A DNA stretch of 6,266 bases from contig JACQVT010000053.1 in NCBI GenBank assembly GCA_016209665.1, positions 1 through 6,266 of the forward strand. Direction: 5' to 3'. The stretch's first letter is position 1; each line of letters begins with the position of its first letter. Position numbers and translations under genes: made by a program. Positions 1-5,785 of the stretch are shown in pieces. Source of the DNA: Planctomycetota bacterium. Its GTDB lineage: Bacteria; Planctomycetota; Phycisphaerae; UBA1845; PWPN01. The notes under the pieces are model-generated. The model did no database searches. It saw only the letters and a program-made list of their open reading frames with translations, and was not told the DNA's origin.

Positions 1-2
1 CG

Positions 3-1151
3 GCGGCCGCGGCGGTACTGGTTCGGACCGACTGGAACTACGCCCAGACTCGATTGGCCGCGTGGGAGAAGGAATTCGCGAACCAGCCGGATTTCCTTGA
101 AGCCCTGGCCGAGCACTACCGCGACAACGGCCCGCTGGTCAAGGCGGAAGCCGCTCTCAAGCGAGTAATCGACGTGGCCCCCGACGTGTGGCGGTATCGA
201 GACCTGGCCCGGGTATACCGCTCTCTCGGGGACACGGACGGCTACGTCCAGACTTTGGAGAAGGCACTGGAGCAACCGGAGATGGGACTGGCCCACACCA
301 GGGTGCGGGTCGAGCTGGCCCGGCATTTCATGGACAAGAAGGAATGGGACACAGCTCTGTCATATGCACGGGAAGCGGCCCGGAGCTACTCGGGTGACTC
401 CCTGGAGTGCTTGGCTGACTGCTATGAGGCCATGGGCGATTTGGAACGGGCTGAAGAGTGGGTCCGCAAGTGTGCCGAACGATATCAGCAGACGGGATAT
501 GAATGGTTCTTCTGGTGCAAACGGACGGGCGTGGGCGACGTCGAGGCGGCCGCGCGACTGGCGAAGGAATCCCTCGAATCGAAAAGCGGGGAGCAGTCGA
601 CGCTTGCGGAAACCACGGGCGTCTTCCTGCTGCTCAGTCGAGAGACTGCCAAGGCGGTCGACGTGTTCCGCACGGACTTCGATCGCAACCACAACCCGTA
701 TACCGGTCTGCACTGTGCTCTGCTTCTGGACGAGTCGGGCGATCACCAGGGCTGCGAGTGGACTCTTCAAGCCATCGTCGAGCGCGGCGAGCGGTACAAG
801 TCTGGAGGGGAGATCCTGAGCCAGGAGATCGATCTGGCCCATCTGATGCAGACCGCGATCGCTGACAACGGCAAGCTGAAGATCGATGCGGTGGAAAGCC
901 TCATCAAGCGAGCCGGCGACGCCGAGGGTACGAACCTCGAGTATTTCGTCGGTCGTTTTCTCGAGCTGCACGGCGAGAAAGAACACGGGCGGGAGTTCCT
1001 GCTGCGGGCGGCAAGATCGGCGAGCACGAACAAATACAATCACATCCTGGCCTGCGATCGACTCCGCCGTCAGGGCGTCAAGTTGGACACCCAGCCGGCG
1101 GAAAGCCAGCCCGCCGCGAGTCAACCCTCCGGCGCGAGGCAGCAATCATAG
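3..1151 (+). CDS. TPR-repeat protein, 5' end missing
   Basis: The frame is open from the left edge to TAG at 1149-1151 (382 codons seen), so the true start lies outside the window. The TTG at 54 is only an internal leucine codon with no ribosome binding site. The first two-fifths is made of helix-turn-helix pairs of about 34 residues with TPR spacing (for example AEAALKRVIDVAPDV, then YRDLARVYRSLGD, then CLADCYEAMGDLERAEEW). The later part is alpha-helical and less regular (ALLLDESGDHQGCEWTLQAI). TPR arrays are protein-binding scaffolds; no catalytic motif is visible. The C-terminus is a low-complexity tail rich in Q, P, A and S (AESQPAASQPSG). Since the N-terminus is missing, a signal peptide, membrane anchor or fused enzymatic domain cannot be excluded. 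It converges with the isomerase-like gene, 42 bp away. The TPR call is firm; the role is unknown. Confidence 0.85.
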   Translation, partial: AAAAVLVRTDWNYAQTRLAAWEKEFANQPDFLEALAEHYRDNGPLVKAEAALKRVIDVAPDVWRYRDLARVYRSLGDTDGYVQTLEKALEQPEMGLAHTRVRVELARHFMDKKEWDTALSYAREAARSYSGDSLECLADCYEAMGDLERAEEWVRKCAERYQQTGYEWFFWCKRTGVGDVEAAARLAKESLESKSGEQSTLAETTGVFLLLSRETAKAVDVFRTDFDRNHNPYTGLHCALLLDESGDHQGCEWTLQAIVERGERYKSGGEILSQEIDLAHLMQTAIADNGKLKIDAVESLIKRAGDAEGTNLEYFVGRFLELHGEKEHGREFLLRAARSASTNKYNHILACDRLRRQGVKLDTQPAESQPAASQPSGARQQS

Positions 1152-1168
1152 GCCACCTTTGGGTGGCC
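1151..1168. terminator. hairpin between convergent genes
   Basis: GGCCACC (1151-1157) and GGTGGCC (1162-1168) form a perfect 7-bp stem with loop TTTG, starting at the last base of the TPR gene's stop codon. It sits in the short gap between two convergent genes, where a bidirectional terminator is expected. No T-run follows on either strand, so it may be only a transcript-end stabiliser. A further GTGGCC at 1186-1191 could compete for the left arm. Confidence 0.4.
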
Positions 1169-1193
1169 GCGCGCATGGACCCATTCGTGGCCG

Positions 1194-2156
1194 TTACGCC
1201 TCGGCCCACTGCTTGCGGAGAAGTTCGGCGGCGAAGGGGACGGCAGTTTCGCGGTCACCCTTGCAGCCGCATTCCAGGCTGACGAAGTCCTGGTAGCCGA
1301 TCATCTTGAGGCCCTTGAAGCCCTGCACGTAGTTGTCGGTCTCACCGTCCTCGCCGGGCATCTTGCGGCCGCGGCGGCTGGCCATGTGCACGTGGTGCAG
1401 GTAGTCGCCGGCGGTCAGAAAGGCGCCCAGATCGCTGGTCTCCTCCCAGGTCATGTGCCAGAAGTCGCCCATCAGCGCAACGCCGGGGTTCTCGACGTCG
1501 CGGCAGATCGAGGCGGCGTCGGCCAGGGTGCGCAGAAAGTAGCACTCCTGGCGGTTGAGCGGCTCGAGCAGGATGCGCGTGCCGGCCTTGGCGGCGTGGT
1601 CGCCCAACTCGGCCAGCAGCGCGCCCTCGCGCTTACGGTCCTTCTCGTCCCAGCGGGCAAAGCCGGTGAGCAGCCGGCGGGCCTCCTGGTGCGACAACGA
1701 ACCCTGCTTGTCCTGCCCGTTGAACGACGGGACGATGATGACGCCGGTCGAGCCCAACTCGCCCGCCGCCGACAGGATGCTCTTGAGGCTGGCCATGCAC
1801 TTGTCGCGGATCTCCTTCTTGTCGGCGATGAGCCACCCCTCGAAGCCGGCGCAGATGGCGCTGATCTTGATCGGCCGGCCCTTCAGGGCGTTTTGCAGCT
1901 CCTTAACGCGGTCGGCCAGGCCGCGCCCGCCGACCTCAAAGCCCTCGAAGCCCCACCGCTCGCAGTTGTCGAGCTTGGCGGCCAGGCTGTCGCCGGCCAT
2001 CGGCCCTTCCTGACTCGACAACCGCAGTTTCGCCTCCCGCGGCGGCATGAGGGGGGCGTAGCCTTCCGCCGCCCGCACGCTGTTCGACGTGCCCACCACT
2101 CCGGCGCCTGCTGCCGCCGCCGCCGCCGCCAGCATCTCCCGTCTGCTTACGCTCAC
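1194..2156 (-). CDS. Tat-exported sugar phosphate isomerase/epimerase (TIM barrel)
   Basis: A 320-residue protein of the xylose-isomerase-like TIM-barrel superfamily (AP endonuclease 2-like fold, hydroxypyruvate isomerase and D-tagatose 3-epimerase relatives). The start is taken as GTG at 2156, because AGGAG lies 8 nt upstream (2165-2169) and the protein then opens directly with a twin-arginine signal SRREML (residues 4-9), an alanine-rich hydrophobic stretch, and a likely cleavage near VRA (27-29). The frame stays open further upstream but that extension is not protein-like. Candidate metal ligands are E198 (ILLEPLN), D231 with H234 (GDFWHM), H257 (HVHMAS) and E295 (SLECG). The spacings of 33, 26 and 38 residues closely follow the Glu-Asp-His-Glu pattern of ketose 3-epimerases. 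The expected reaction is isomerisation or epimerisation of a sugar or sugar acid outside the cytoplasm; the substrate cannot be told. Tat signals are common on planctomycete members of this family. It has its own likely promoter and appears separate from the PEP-CTERM genes. Confidence 0.88.
   Translation of the reverse strand: MSVSRREMLAAAAAAAGAGVVGTSNSVRAAEGYAPLMPPREAKLRLSSQEGPMAGDSLAAKLDNCERWGFEGFEVGGRGLADRVKELQNALKGRPIKISAICAGFEGWLIADKKEIRDKCMASLKSILSAAGELGSTGVIIVPSFNGQDKQGSLSHQEARRLLTGFARWDEKDRKREGALLAELGDHAAKAGTRILLEPLNRQECYFLRTLADAASICRDVENPGVALMGDFWHMTWEETSDLGAFLTAGDYLHHVHMASRRGRKMPGEDGETDNYVQGFKGLKMIGYQDFVSLECGCKGDRETAVPFAAELLRKQWAEA
2113..2130. repeat. (GCC)6 triplet repeat in the Tat signal peptide
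   Basis: Six perfect GCC units encode part of the alanine run (residues 10-16) of the isomerase-like gene's signal peptide on the minus strand. Slippage would add or remove alanines in frame and alter only the hydrophobic length of the signal. Confidence 0.7.
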
Positions 2157-2207
2157 TTGAGGATCTCCTGAAAAACCACGTCGTGATCGACTCGACAAGA
2201 TCGAACC

Positions 2208-2236
2208 ATTGTGGACCCGCGGCGGGACAACGTCAA
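2208..2236 (-). promoter_or_regulatory. candidate sigma70-type promoter of the isomerase-like gene
   Basis: Read on the minus strand, TTGACG (2236-2231) is followed after exactly 17 bp by CACAAT (2213-2208). These match the -35 consensus at 5 of 6 and the -10 consensus at 4 of 6 positions. A start about 7 nt downstream gives a leader of roughly 45-50 nt before the GTG codon. The spacing and position are good, the -10 is weak, and planctomycete promoters are poorly defined. Confidence 0.4.
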
Positions 2237-2277
2237 CGCGGGAGGGCTTCCCGTGGAATGCACGGGTCTGGCGACGG

Positions 2278-2361
2278 TTTGTGGCACAGTCGCCCTCGAC
2301 TGTGGACACTGACTCCCGACGAACCCAGCCGAGGGCGGCTGGGCCACCGACCCGCCACAAA
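2278..2361. repeat. composite inverted repeat of two hairpin modules (REP/BIME-like)
   Basis: The left module is GTGG followed by an 8-bp perfect stem CACAGTCG/CGACTGTG with loop CCCT (2285-2304). The right module is an inverted copy: stem CCCAGCCG/CGGCTGGG with loop AGGG (2324-2343), followed by CCAC. Over 24 bases the right module, read on the opposite strand, differs from the left at four positions. These form two compensated base pairs (A-T to C-G and T-A to C-G). The pair is bounded by perfect TTTGTGG (2278-2284) and CCACAAA (2355-2361). This architecture resembles paired REP elements (BIMEs) or a small MITE. Whether it is multicopy cannot be seen from one window. Confidence 0.7.
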
Positions 2362-2446
2362 ACTCCGCCACACCGCGAATGCACAACGAGCAGCCAGGCT
2401 CCATCGGGCCGTCCCGGCCCGTTGCGGAGTGCCCATCGCAATCGAA

Positions 2447-2477
2447 ACGAGCCGCCGGGCTGCACCCGACGGCTCGT
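2447..2477 (-). terminator. strong hairpin, possible terminator of the PEP-CTERM genes
   Basis: ACGAGCCG (2447-2454) pairs with CGGCTCGT (2470-2477); after one mismatched pair, CGGG (2456-2459) pairs with CCCG (2465-2468) around loop CTGCA. On the minus strand it lies about 130 nt beyond the stop of the last PEP-CTERM gene and is followed by only a short T-rich stretch (TTTCGATT), so intrinsic termination is plausible but not classical. Confidence 0.4.
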
Positions 2478-2608
2478 CCCTTCCCCTCCTCGTGGTCGCT
2501 CGGATAACGCTCGTGCGGCGATCGCCCCGCGTGGAATCGCCGGCTCGGCGTTCGCGTTCCATGCGCGTCACCACGTGTGAAGCTCCTGCTCATCCTTGTC
2601 GAGGTTGA

Positions 2609-3343
2609 TCACCTCCGCGACCTGCGGCGCAGCATGGCCAGGCCCCCGAGGGCCAGCAGGGCGGCCGACGCGGGCTCGGGCGCGATGCCGGGGACTCGGA
2701 AGACCAGGAACTCGTCGTGGTTGAAGCCGTTGATCGGCACGGCATAGGGTCCCGGCGTGCTCCCGCCGCTGTCGTACCAGATCCACTGGGCGTTGCTGGG
2801 GATGTTGGGCAGCACCAGCGAGCCCCACGGGTAGAAGTACGGGGTGGTGGGCGTCGGGGGGTCGTTGTCGTAGCCGGGAGCGGTGCTCGGGGCCACCCAC
2901 AGGTTGTTGAGGGTCGCATAGGCGATGGCCGCGTCCACCTGGGTCTGCGTCGGCATGGTGAGGTAGGGCCAACTGCCCGACATGCCGAAGATCTGCTGGA
3001 GGTACGCGCCGGCGGGGAACACTTCCCACACGCTGCTGCCGGTGACGATGGAGGTCGAGGTGGTGGTGTTGGTGAAGATGCCGATGAACCCCTGGGCCAC
3101 GCTGAAGTCCGACGCGGTCGCCACGTAGAGGTAGTCGGTCGGCGGCCGGCCCGTGGCCGTGAAGTTGTAGGAGACCGCCCAGTTGGTCCCGCCGCCCGCG
3201 TAGAAGTTGGTCGCCAGCGGCGTCCCGAAGTACACGTCGAACTGGTTGTCGACCGTCAGCCAGGCGTCCCAGTTGTCCGCTTGGGCGATGCCGCCCGCAA
3301 GGGCCGCCGTGATGCCGCACATCATGATTCGGGAGAGTTTCAT
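2609..3343 (-). CDS. PEP-CTERM sorting domain protein, 244 aa
   Basis: A complete exported protein. ATG at 3343 has GGAAG 7 nt upstream (3351-3355). Residues 1-22 form a signal peptide: basic start (MKLSR), hydrophobic core, cleavage likely after AQA. The C-terminus is a full PEP-CTERM signal: PEP at 222-224, hydrophobic helix AALLALGGLAML, then an RRRSRR tail ending the protein. Exosortases recognise this tripartite signal, cleave it and deliver the protein to the envelope or matrix. The middle is rich in aromatic, Gly, Thr and Asn residues (NQFDVYFGTPLATNFYAGGG; PTDYLYVATASD), as in secreted beta-sandwich domains; I cannot name the domain. It is last in a same-strand series, 78 nt after the previous gene; that gap contains a 6-bp stem CAAGGT/ACCTTG (3372-3386). 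The function is unknown; a structural or matrix role is inferred. Confidence 0.9.
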   Translation of the reverse strand: MKLSRIMMCGITAALAGGIAQADNWDAWLTVDNQFDVYFGTPLATNFYAGGGTNWAVSYNFTATGRPPTDYLYVATASDFSVAQGFIGIFTNTTTSTSIVTGSSVWEVFPAGAYLQQIFGMSGSWPYLTMPTQTQVDAAIAYATLNNLWVAPSTAPGYDNDPPTPTTPYFYPWGSLVLPNIPSNAQWIWYDSGGSTPGPYAVPINGFNHDEFLVFRVPGIAPEPASAALLALGGLAMLRRRSRR

Positions 3344-3421
3344 GTTCGTGCTTCCTTTCTTGTCGTCGTAACAAGGTTGGACCTTGGTTCCCGCTCCTGT
3401 GATCGATTGGGTCGTTCTGCC

Positions 3422-4069
3422 TCAGGCGAGCCCTCCTCGCCGGCGTCGCAGCAGGGCGATGCCGCCCAGGGCCAGCAGGCCGATCGAGGCCGGCTCCGGC
3501 GTGGGATACTCCTCGATTTCGACCACTCCCTGGAACGCGACGCCGGTCGCGTCCGTGTACTGCAATAGCTTGCGGATCTCGATCTTGGTACCCGGTGGGA
3601 GCGAGTTGAAGTAGAAGTCGAGCGTGCTGCCGCCTGGGCTGCCCGGAGTGTAGACGGTGGACAGGCCCGGCGCGGGCACACCGTTCGCGAAGAACATCGG
3701 CGGCGTCGGGGTCGGCACCACCCACTCCCAGCCCGGCGTCAGGATCTTCTCGTGCCAGTCGGTCCAGGGCTGCGTGGGGCCGATCACCAGAGATTCGTGC
3801 AGGTAGAAGGGCTGGAACGGCGCGGCGGTGAACGGCCCACCGAGGGGGTCGGTCAGGTGCTTGCGCCAGGGTGGGCCGTTGGGATCCAGGACGACGGTTT
3901 GCGGACTGGCCGCGTTTCCGACGTCCCAGCCCGTACCAGTGGTATTCATGGGGATGCCGCTGGGCAGGGCCCCGATGTTACCCACGCCCTGTCCGTGGGC
4001 GGCGCTCGCGGCCATCAGGATGCCGCCCAAGCCGATGCCGATCGTTGCCACAGTCTTCTTCGCGTTCAT
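3422..4069 (-). CDS. PEP-CTERM sorting domain protein, 215 aa
   Basis: ATG at 4069 is preceded by AGGAG (4077-4081) with a 7-nt gap. The signal peptide covers about residues 1-26: MNAKK, a Gly/Ile/Leu-rich core, and a cleavage region near ASAAHG. The body is rich in proline, tryptophan and glycine (PTQPWTDWHEKILTPGWEWV) and includes a predicted beta-strand stretch before the sorting signal (TLDFYFNSLPPGTKIEIRK). PEP at 191-193 is followed by the hydrophobic helix IGLLALGGIALL and a basic end RRRRGGLA. An exosortase would sort it to the cell surface. It sits 38 nt after the 168-aa PEP-CTERM gene and 78 nt before the 244-aa one, consistent with cotranscription. It is not visibly a duplicate of either neighbour outside the sorting signal. 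I recognise no enzymatic motif. Confidence 0.9.
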   Translation of the reverse strand: MNAKKTVATIGIGLGGILMAASAAHGQGVGNIGALPSGIPMNTTGTGWDVGNAASPQTVVLDPNGPPWRKHLTDPLGGPFTAAPFQPFYLHESLVIGPTQPWTDWHEKILTPGWEWVVPTPTPPMFFANGVPAPGLSTVYTPGSPGGSTLDFYFNSLPPGTKIEIRKLLQYTDATGVAFQGVVEIEEYPTPEPASIGLLALGGIALLRRRRGGLA

Positions 4070-4107
4070 GTTTGTGCTCCTTTTGAAAAGGGGTTGACTG
4101 TTTACGG

Positions 4108-4614
4108 TTACTGTTTGGTCACATTTACCTGCGCACTTGCGCCGACGCGGCGACGCGGCAGCAGGACCAGCCCGCCGAGGCCGATCAGACCGAGGGTCGC
4201 CGGTTCGGGGATTTTCACGAAGTTCAGGATTACGTCGTCCATGAACAGCTCGGTCGTGGGCACGATCTGGCCGTTGATGTTGAGGAAGAAGTGACCCCAG
4301 TTCGTGAACTTGATTTCGATGGAGGACGCCGGGGCGGCGAACTCGAAGCGGTAGGTGTGGTTGTCGGTCCCGAAGATCGAGTTGGCGGCCGAGTCCGGGC
4401 AGGCCAGGTACGTCGTGCTGTAGCCGGTGACGTCCAGGCCGAAAATGCCGTCGTGCCCGTGGTACCCGCTGTAATCGTCCTCAAAGCTGCCGTGCTGCAC
4501 GAGATTCAGCGAGCGATTGAGCGCGGGGCCGGGTGTCGGGACCAGCGGGGCGGCCACTCCGGAGGACGTCGTGGTTCGTGACACAACATTCACCTGCATT
4601 CCGCGAGTCTGCAT
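4108..4614 (-). CDS. PEP-CTERM protein lacking a visible signal peptide, 168 aa
   Basis: ATG at 4614 is chosen because AGGAG (4622-4626) lies 7 nt upstream; the longer open frame upstream is repeat-derived, arginine-rich sequence. The protein has NLVQHGSFED near residues 37-46, a start typical of mature carbohydrate-binding-like beta-sandwich domains (DUF642-like or related galactose-binding folds; this is a resemblance only). The mid part has FEFAAPASSIEIKFTNWGHF, and TTELFMDDVILN comes just before PEP at 136-138. The sorting helix LGLIGLGGLVLL is followed by PRRR and an unusual extra tail of about 12 residues. The oddity is the first 36 residues: polar, Thr/Ser/Pro-rich, with no hydrophobic core, so no normal Sec signal is present. 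Without one an exosortase substrate could not be exported. Either the gene has lost its 5' part or it uses an unusual route. The upstream remnant looks like a paralogue. Confidence 0.75.
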   Translation of the reverse strand: MQTRGMQVNVVSRTTTSSGVAAPLVPTPGPALNRSLNLVQHGSFEDDYSGYHGHDGIFGLDVTGYSTTYLACPDSAANSIFGTDNHTYRFEFAAPASSIEIKFTNWGHFFLNINGQIVPTTELFMDDVILNFVKIPEPATLGLIGLGGLVLLPRRRVGASAQVNVTKQ

Positions 4615-4655
4615 CTCTCGGCTCCTTTCTGAAGGGTCAGTGATCCCTTTCGGTT

Positions 4656-4813
4656 TCAGGCCCGGTATCGCCGTCGCCCGCGGAGCACGATCAGTCCGCT
4701 CGAAGCCATCAGCGCCAGGCTCACCGGTTCCGGCACCGCGTTGACGATGATGTCGTCGAGCACCAGTTCGGTGGTCGTCGAGTCGTATCCCCCGACCGCC
4801 TCGCGGAGCGTGA
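4656..4813 (-). pseudogene. PEP-CTERM gene remnant (C-terminal part only)
   Basis: On the minus strand the last 44 codons before TGA (4658-4656) encode a convincing sorting end: GYDSTTTELVLDDIIVN, then AVPEP, a hydrophobic stretch SLALMASSGLIVL and RGRRRYRA. TTELVLDDIIVN matches TTELFMDDVILN of the next gene at 8 of 12 positions, so the two are probably paralogues. Upstream, the frame runs straight into the hairpin/purine repeat beginning at 4814. The nearest ATG in frame (4979) would translate two repeat copies as low-complexity sequence. No signal peptide or beta-sandwich body precedes the tail. I read this as a decayed or recombined gene; a very divergent short gene is the less likely alternative. 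Confidence 0.65.
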
Positions 4814-4874
4814 GTGGGCGGCGGGGGAGGGACCCGCCGCCCATTACCGCTTTGGAGGAGGAGGAGAGGTTTCG
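4814..4874. repeat. hairpin plus purine-tract repeat, copy 1
   Basis: An 11-bp perfect stem (TGGGCGGCGGG 4815-4825 with CCCGCCGCCCA 4833-4843, 7-nt loop) is followed on the plus strand by TTACCGCTTT and then a GGAGGAGGAGGAGAGG tract. It matches copy 2 across the whole unit apart from small indels in the G-run loop and the final T-run. It directly abuts the PEP-CTERM remnant. Confidence 0.9.
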
Positions 4875-4946
4875 CGTCCTCGGCGAGCAACGACCGTTGC
4901 GCCCGCCGGATTCTGTTCGTCGTTCTCGTTCTTCCCCGGTCACGAT

Positions 4947-5010
4947 GTGGGCGGCGGGGGGAGGGGACCCGCCGCCCATTACCGCTTTGGAGGAGGAGGA
5001 GAGGTTTTCG
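4947..5010. repeat. hairpin plus purine-tract repeat, copy 2
   Basis: Same unit and orientation as copy 1, about 133 bp away. The stem arms are 4948-4958 and 4968-4978 with a 9-nt G-rich loop, followed by the same TTACCGCTTT and GGAGGAGGAGGAGAGG tract. Differences from copy 1 are two extra G in the loop and one extra T at the end, with no substitutions. The 72 bp between the copies shows no gene and does not share the repeat. Confidence 0.9.
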
Positions 5011-5083
5011 GCCCGTGGCGGGTGCTCTCGCGTTCACCCGCGATATTCCGTCCCTTCGTCTCCATCATCCTCGCCCTTTTGGG

Positions 5084-5149
5084 GGGCGACGGGCGCTTTC
5101 ACGCCCGTCGCCCATGCTTGAGTAGAGGAGGAGAGGAGGAGGAAACCCG
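5084..5149. repeat. diverged third relative of the hairpin/purine repeat
   Basis: A 12-bp perfect stem (GGGCGACGGGCG 5084-5095 with CGCCCGTCGCCC 5102-5113, loop CTTTCA) is followed by AT and then a GAGGAGGAGAGGAGGAGG tract. Order and orientation match copies 1 and 2 and the 12-mer GAGGAGGAGAGG is shared, but the stem and linker sequences differ. Common origin is likely but not proven. The loop contains the stop codon of the minus-strand receiver-like gene, so this unit supplies that gene's 3' end. Confidence 0.6.
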
Positions 5150-5575
5150 TGCAATCCGTCGGACGTGCCTTGCCGTCGCTCGCCCCGACGGGAGTTGTTC
5201 GCGTTCGGCCAGGATGGCGGCGACCATCCGTTCGATCAGCGCGGGTTCATCGGCGGTGGGTATGTACCAGTGCGTCCCTGCCGCCCTCACGCTGCGTTCG
5301 ACGTCGTCCTCGTGGCACGCGGCCACCGCGATCACCGTCGACTCGCTTGCTTCGGCGCTGAGCAGCCGAAGGAGTTCGGCACAGCGTTCTTGGGCCGGTG
5401 AGACCTTAACGATCACGACCACCACGCGGTTCCGCCGTACCGTCCGCAGGACCTCGATCGCCTCGTCGGCCACCAGGCAGAGCCAGCGATGTCTCACGCA
5501 CATCCGCTTCAGGCTCGCCGTCGGTTCCCCGCCGACCGCCACCACCGCCACCGAGTTGTCAGGAACTGCTTTCAC
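5099..5575 (-). CDS. degenerate receiver-like protein, 158 aa
   Basis: GTG at 5575 is selected because AGGAG (5583-5587) lies 7 nt upstream and a promoter-like site fits just above; the open frame continues further upstream without a ribosome binding site. Residues 9-122 alternate strands and helices like a response-regulator receiver: strand 1 VAVVAVGG (9-16), strand 3 VVVVIV (51-56), strand 4 STVIAVAA (79-86), then HEDDVERSVRAAGTHWYIP (88-106), which resembles the usual AGAxxYIxKP end. The phosphorylation residues are absent: no acidic pair after strand 1, Val-Lys where the acceptor Asp should be, and Thr107 in place of the conserved Lys. If the fold is right, it is a phosphorylation-independent pseudo-receiver, possibly a protein-binding regulator. 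The last residues (SSSSPPLLKHGRRA) are encoded by the repeat element and look like an added tail. It precedes the PEP-CTERM series on the same strand. The fold call is moderate; the function is unknown. Confidence 0.55.
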   Translation of the reverse strand: MKAVPDNSVAVVAVGGEPTASLKRMCVRHRWLCLVADEAIEVLRTVRRNRVVVVIVKVSPAQERCAELLRLLSAEASESTVIAVAACHEDDVERSVRAAGTHWYIPTADEPALIERMVAAILAEREQLPSGRATARHVRRIARVSSSSPPLLKHGRRA

Positions 5576-5609
5576 CTGATCGCTCCTTACGTCTGCGGCC
5601 AACACTATG

Positions 5610-5625
5610 ACAACCCCCGTGCCAA
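5610..5625 (-). promoter_or_regulatory. sigma54-like promoter upstream of the receiver-like gene
   Basis: On the minus strand TTGGCACGGGGGTTGT (5625-5610) matches the sigma54 (RpoN) -24/-12 consensus TTGGCACGnnnnTTGC at all but the last defined base (T for C at -12). The GG at -25/-24 and the 10-bp spacing to the -12 element are exact. Transcription would start near 5598, giving a 23-nt leader that contains the AGGAG at 5583-5587 before the GTG at 5575. The fit of promoter, leader and ribosome binding site supports it; the -12 mismatch is the main weakness. Confidence 0.5.
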
Positions 5626-5725
5626 CCCGCAGAGCAAAAATCGGAATTCTCGTAAGTCCTGTATCAACAATGGAATGCATCGGGTGTCCGAATCGCCGAT
5701 GGGTGGGCCGACCGAGTCGGAATCT

Positions 5726-5744
5726 CTGGGCCATTTTGGCCCAG
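5726..5744. promoter_or_regulatory. dyad site with CCATTTTGG core (site 1)
   Basis: CTGGGCC (5726-5732) and GGCCCAG (5738-5744) are perfect inverted arms around ATTTT; the centre reads CCATTTTGG. It lies about 137 bp upstream of the predicted start of the receiver-like gene. It could be a protein-binding site or an RNA hairpin. Confidence 0.5.
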
Positions 5745-5785
5745 CGCGGGCGGCGAGCGAGTCAGGACAAACACTTGCGGCCAAC

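Larger units (their letters stand above)
2157..2608. other. intergenic region between isomerase-like and PEP-CTERM genes
   Basis: A 452-bp stretch with no convincing gene. Open frames cross it on both strands but their translations are arginine-rich shadow sequence. It holds the isomerase promoter candidate (2208-2236), the double-hairpin repeat (2278-2361), a 6-bp stem CGGGCC/GGCCCG (2405-2421), and the stronger hairpin at 2447-2477. I see nothing specific in 2478-2608. Confidence 0.7.

Noticed and set aside
360..1145. A 261-codon open frame on the minus strand opposite the TPR gene.
   Set aside because: It is antisense to a clear TPR protein, has no recognisable domain and is explained by GC-rich codon bias.
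1386..2171. A 261-codon open frame on the plus strand opposite the isomerase-like gene.
   Set aside because: It lies antisense to a gene with intact catalytic motifs and a Tat signal, and its own translation is low-complexity.
2183..2608. Overlapping open frames of about 110-140 codons on both strands in the gap before the isomerase-like gene.
   Set aside because: None has a ribosome binding site or protein-like composition; the stretch contains palindromic repeat and promoter-like sequence instead.
2568..3725. A 385-codon open frame on the minus strand overlapping two PEP-CTERM genes.
   Set aside because: Its translation is rich in Arg, Gly and Ala with no domain. It overlaps two genes that have ribosome binding sites, signal peptides and sorting signals, so it is a high-GC shadow frame.
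4814..5010. Possible CRISPR-like array from two regularly oriented repeats.
   Set aside because: Only two close copies, 61-64 bp units with a G-rich hairpin, a spacer of 72 bp and no cas genes; this fits an interspersed repeat better.
5708..5720. CCGAC/GTCGG mini-hairpin as a regulatory site.
   Set aside because: A 5-bp stem with a 3-nt loop is expected by chance in DNA this GC-rich.
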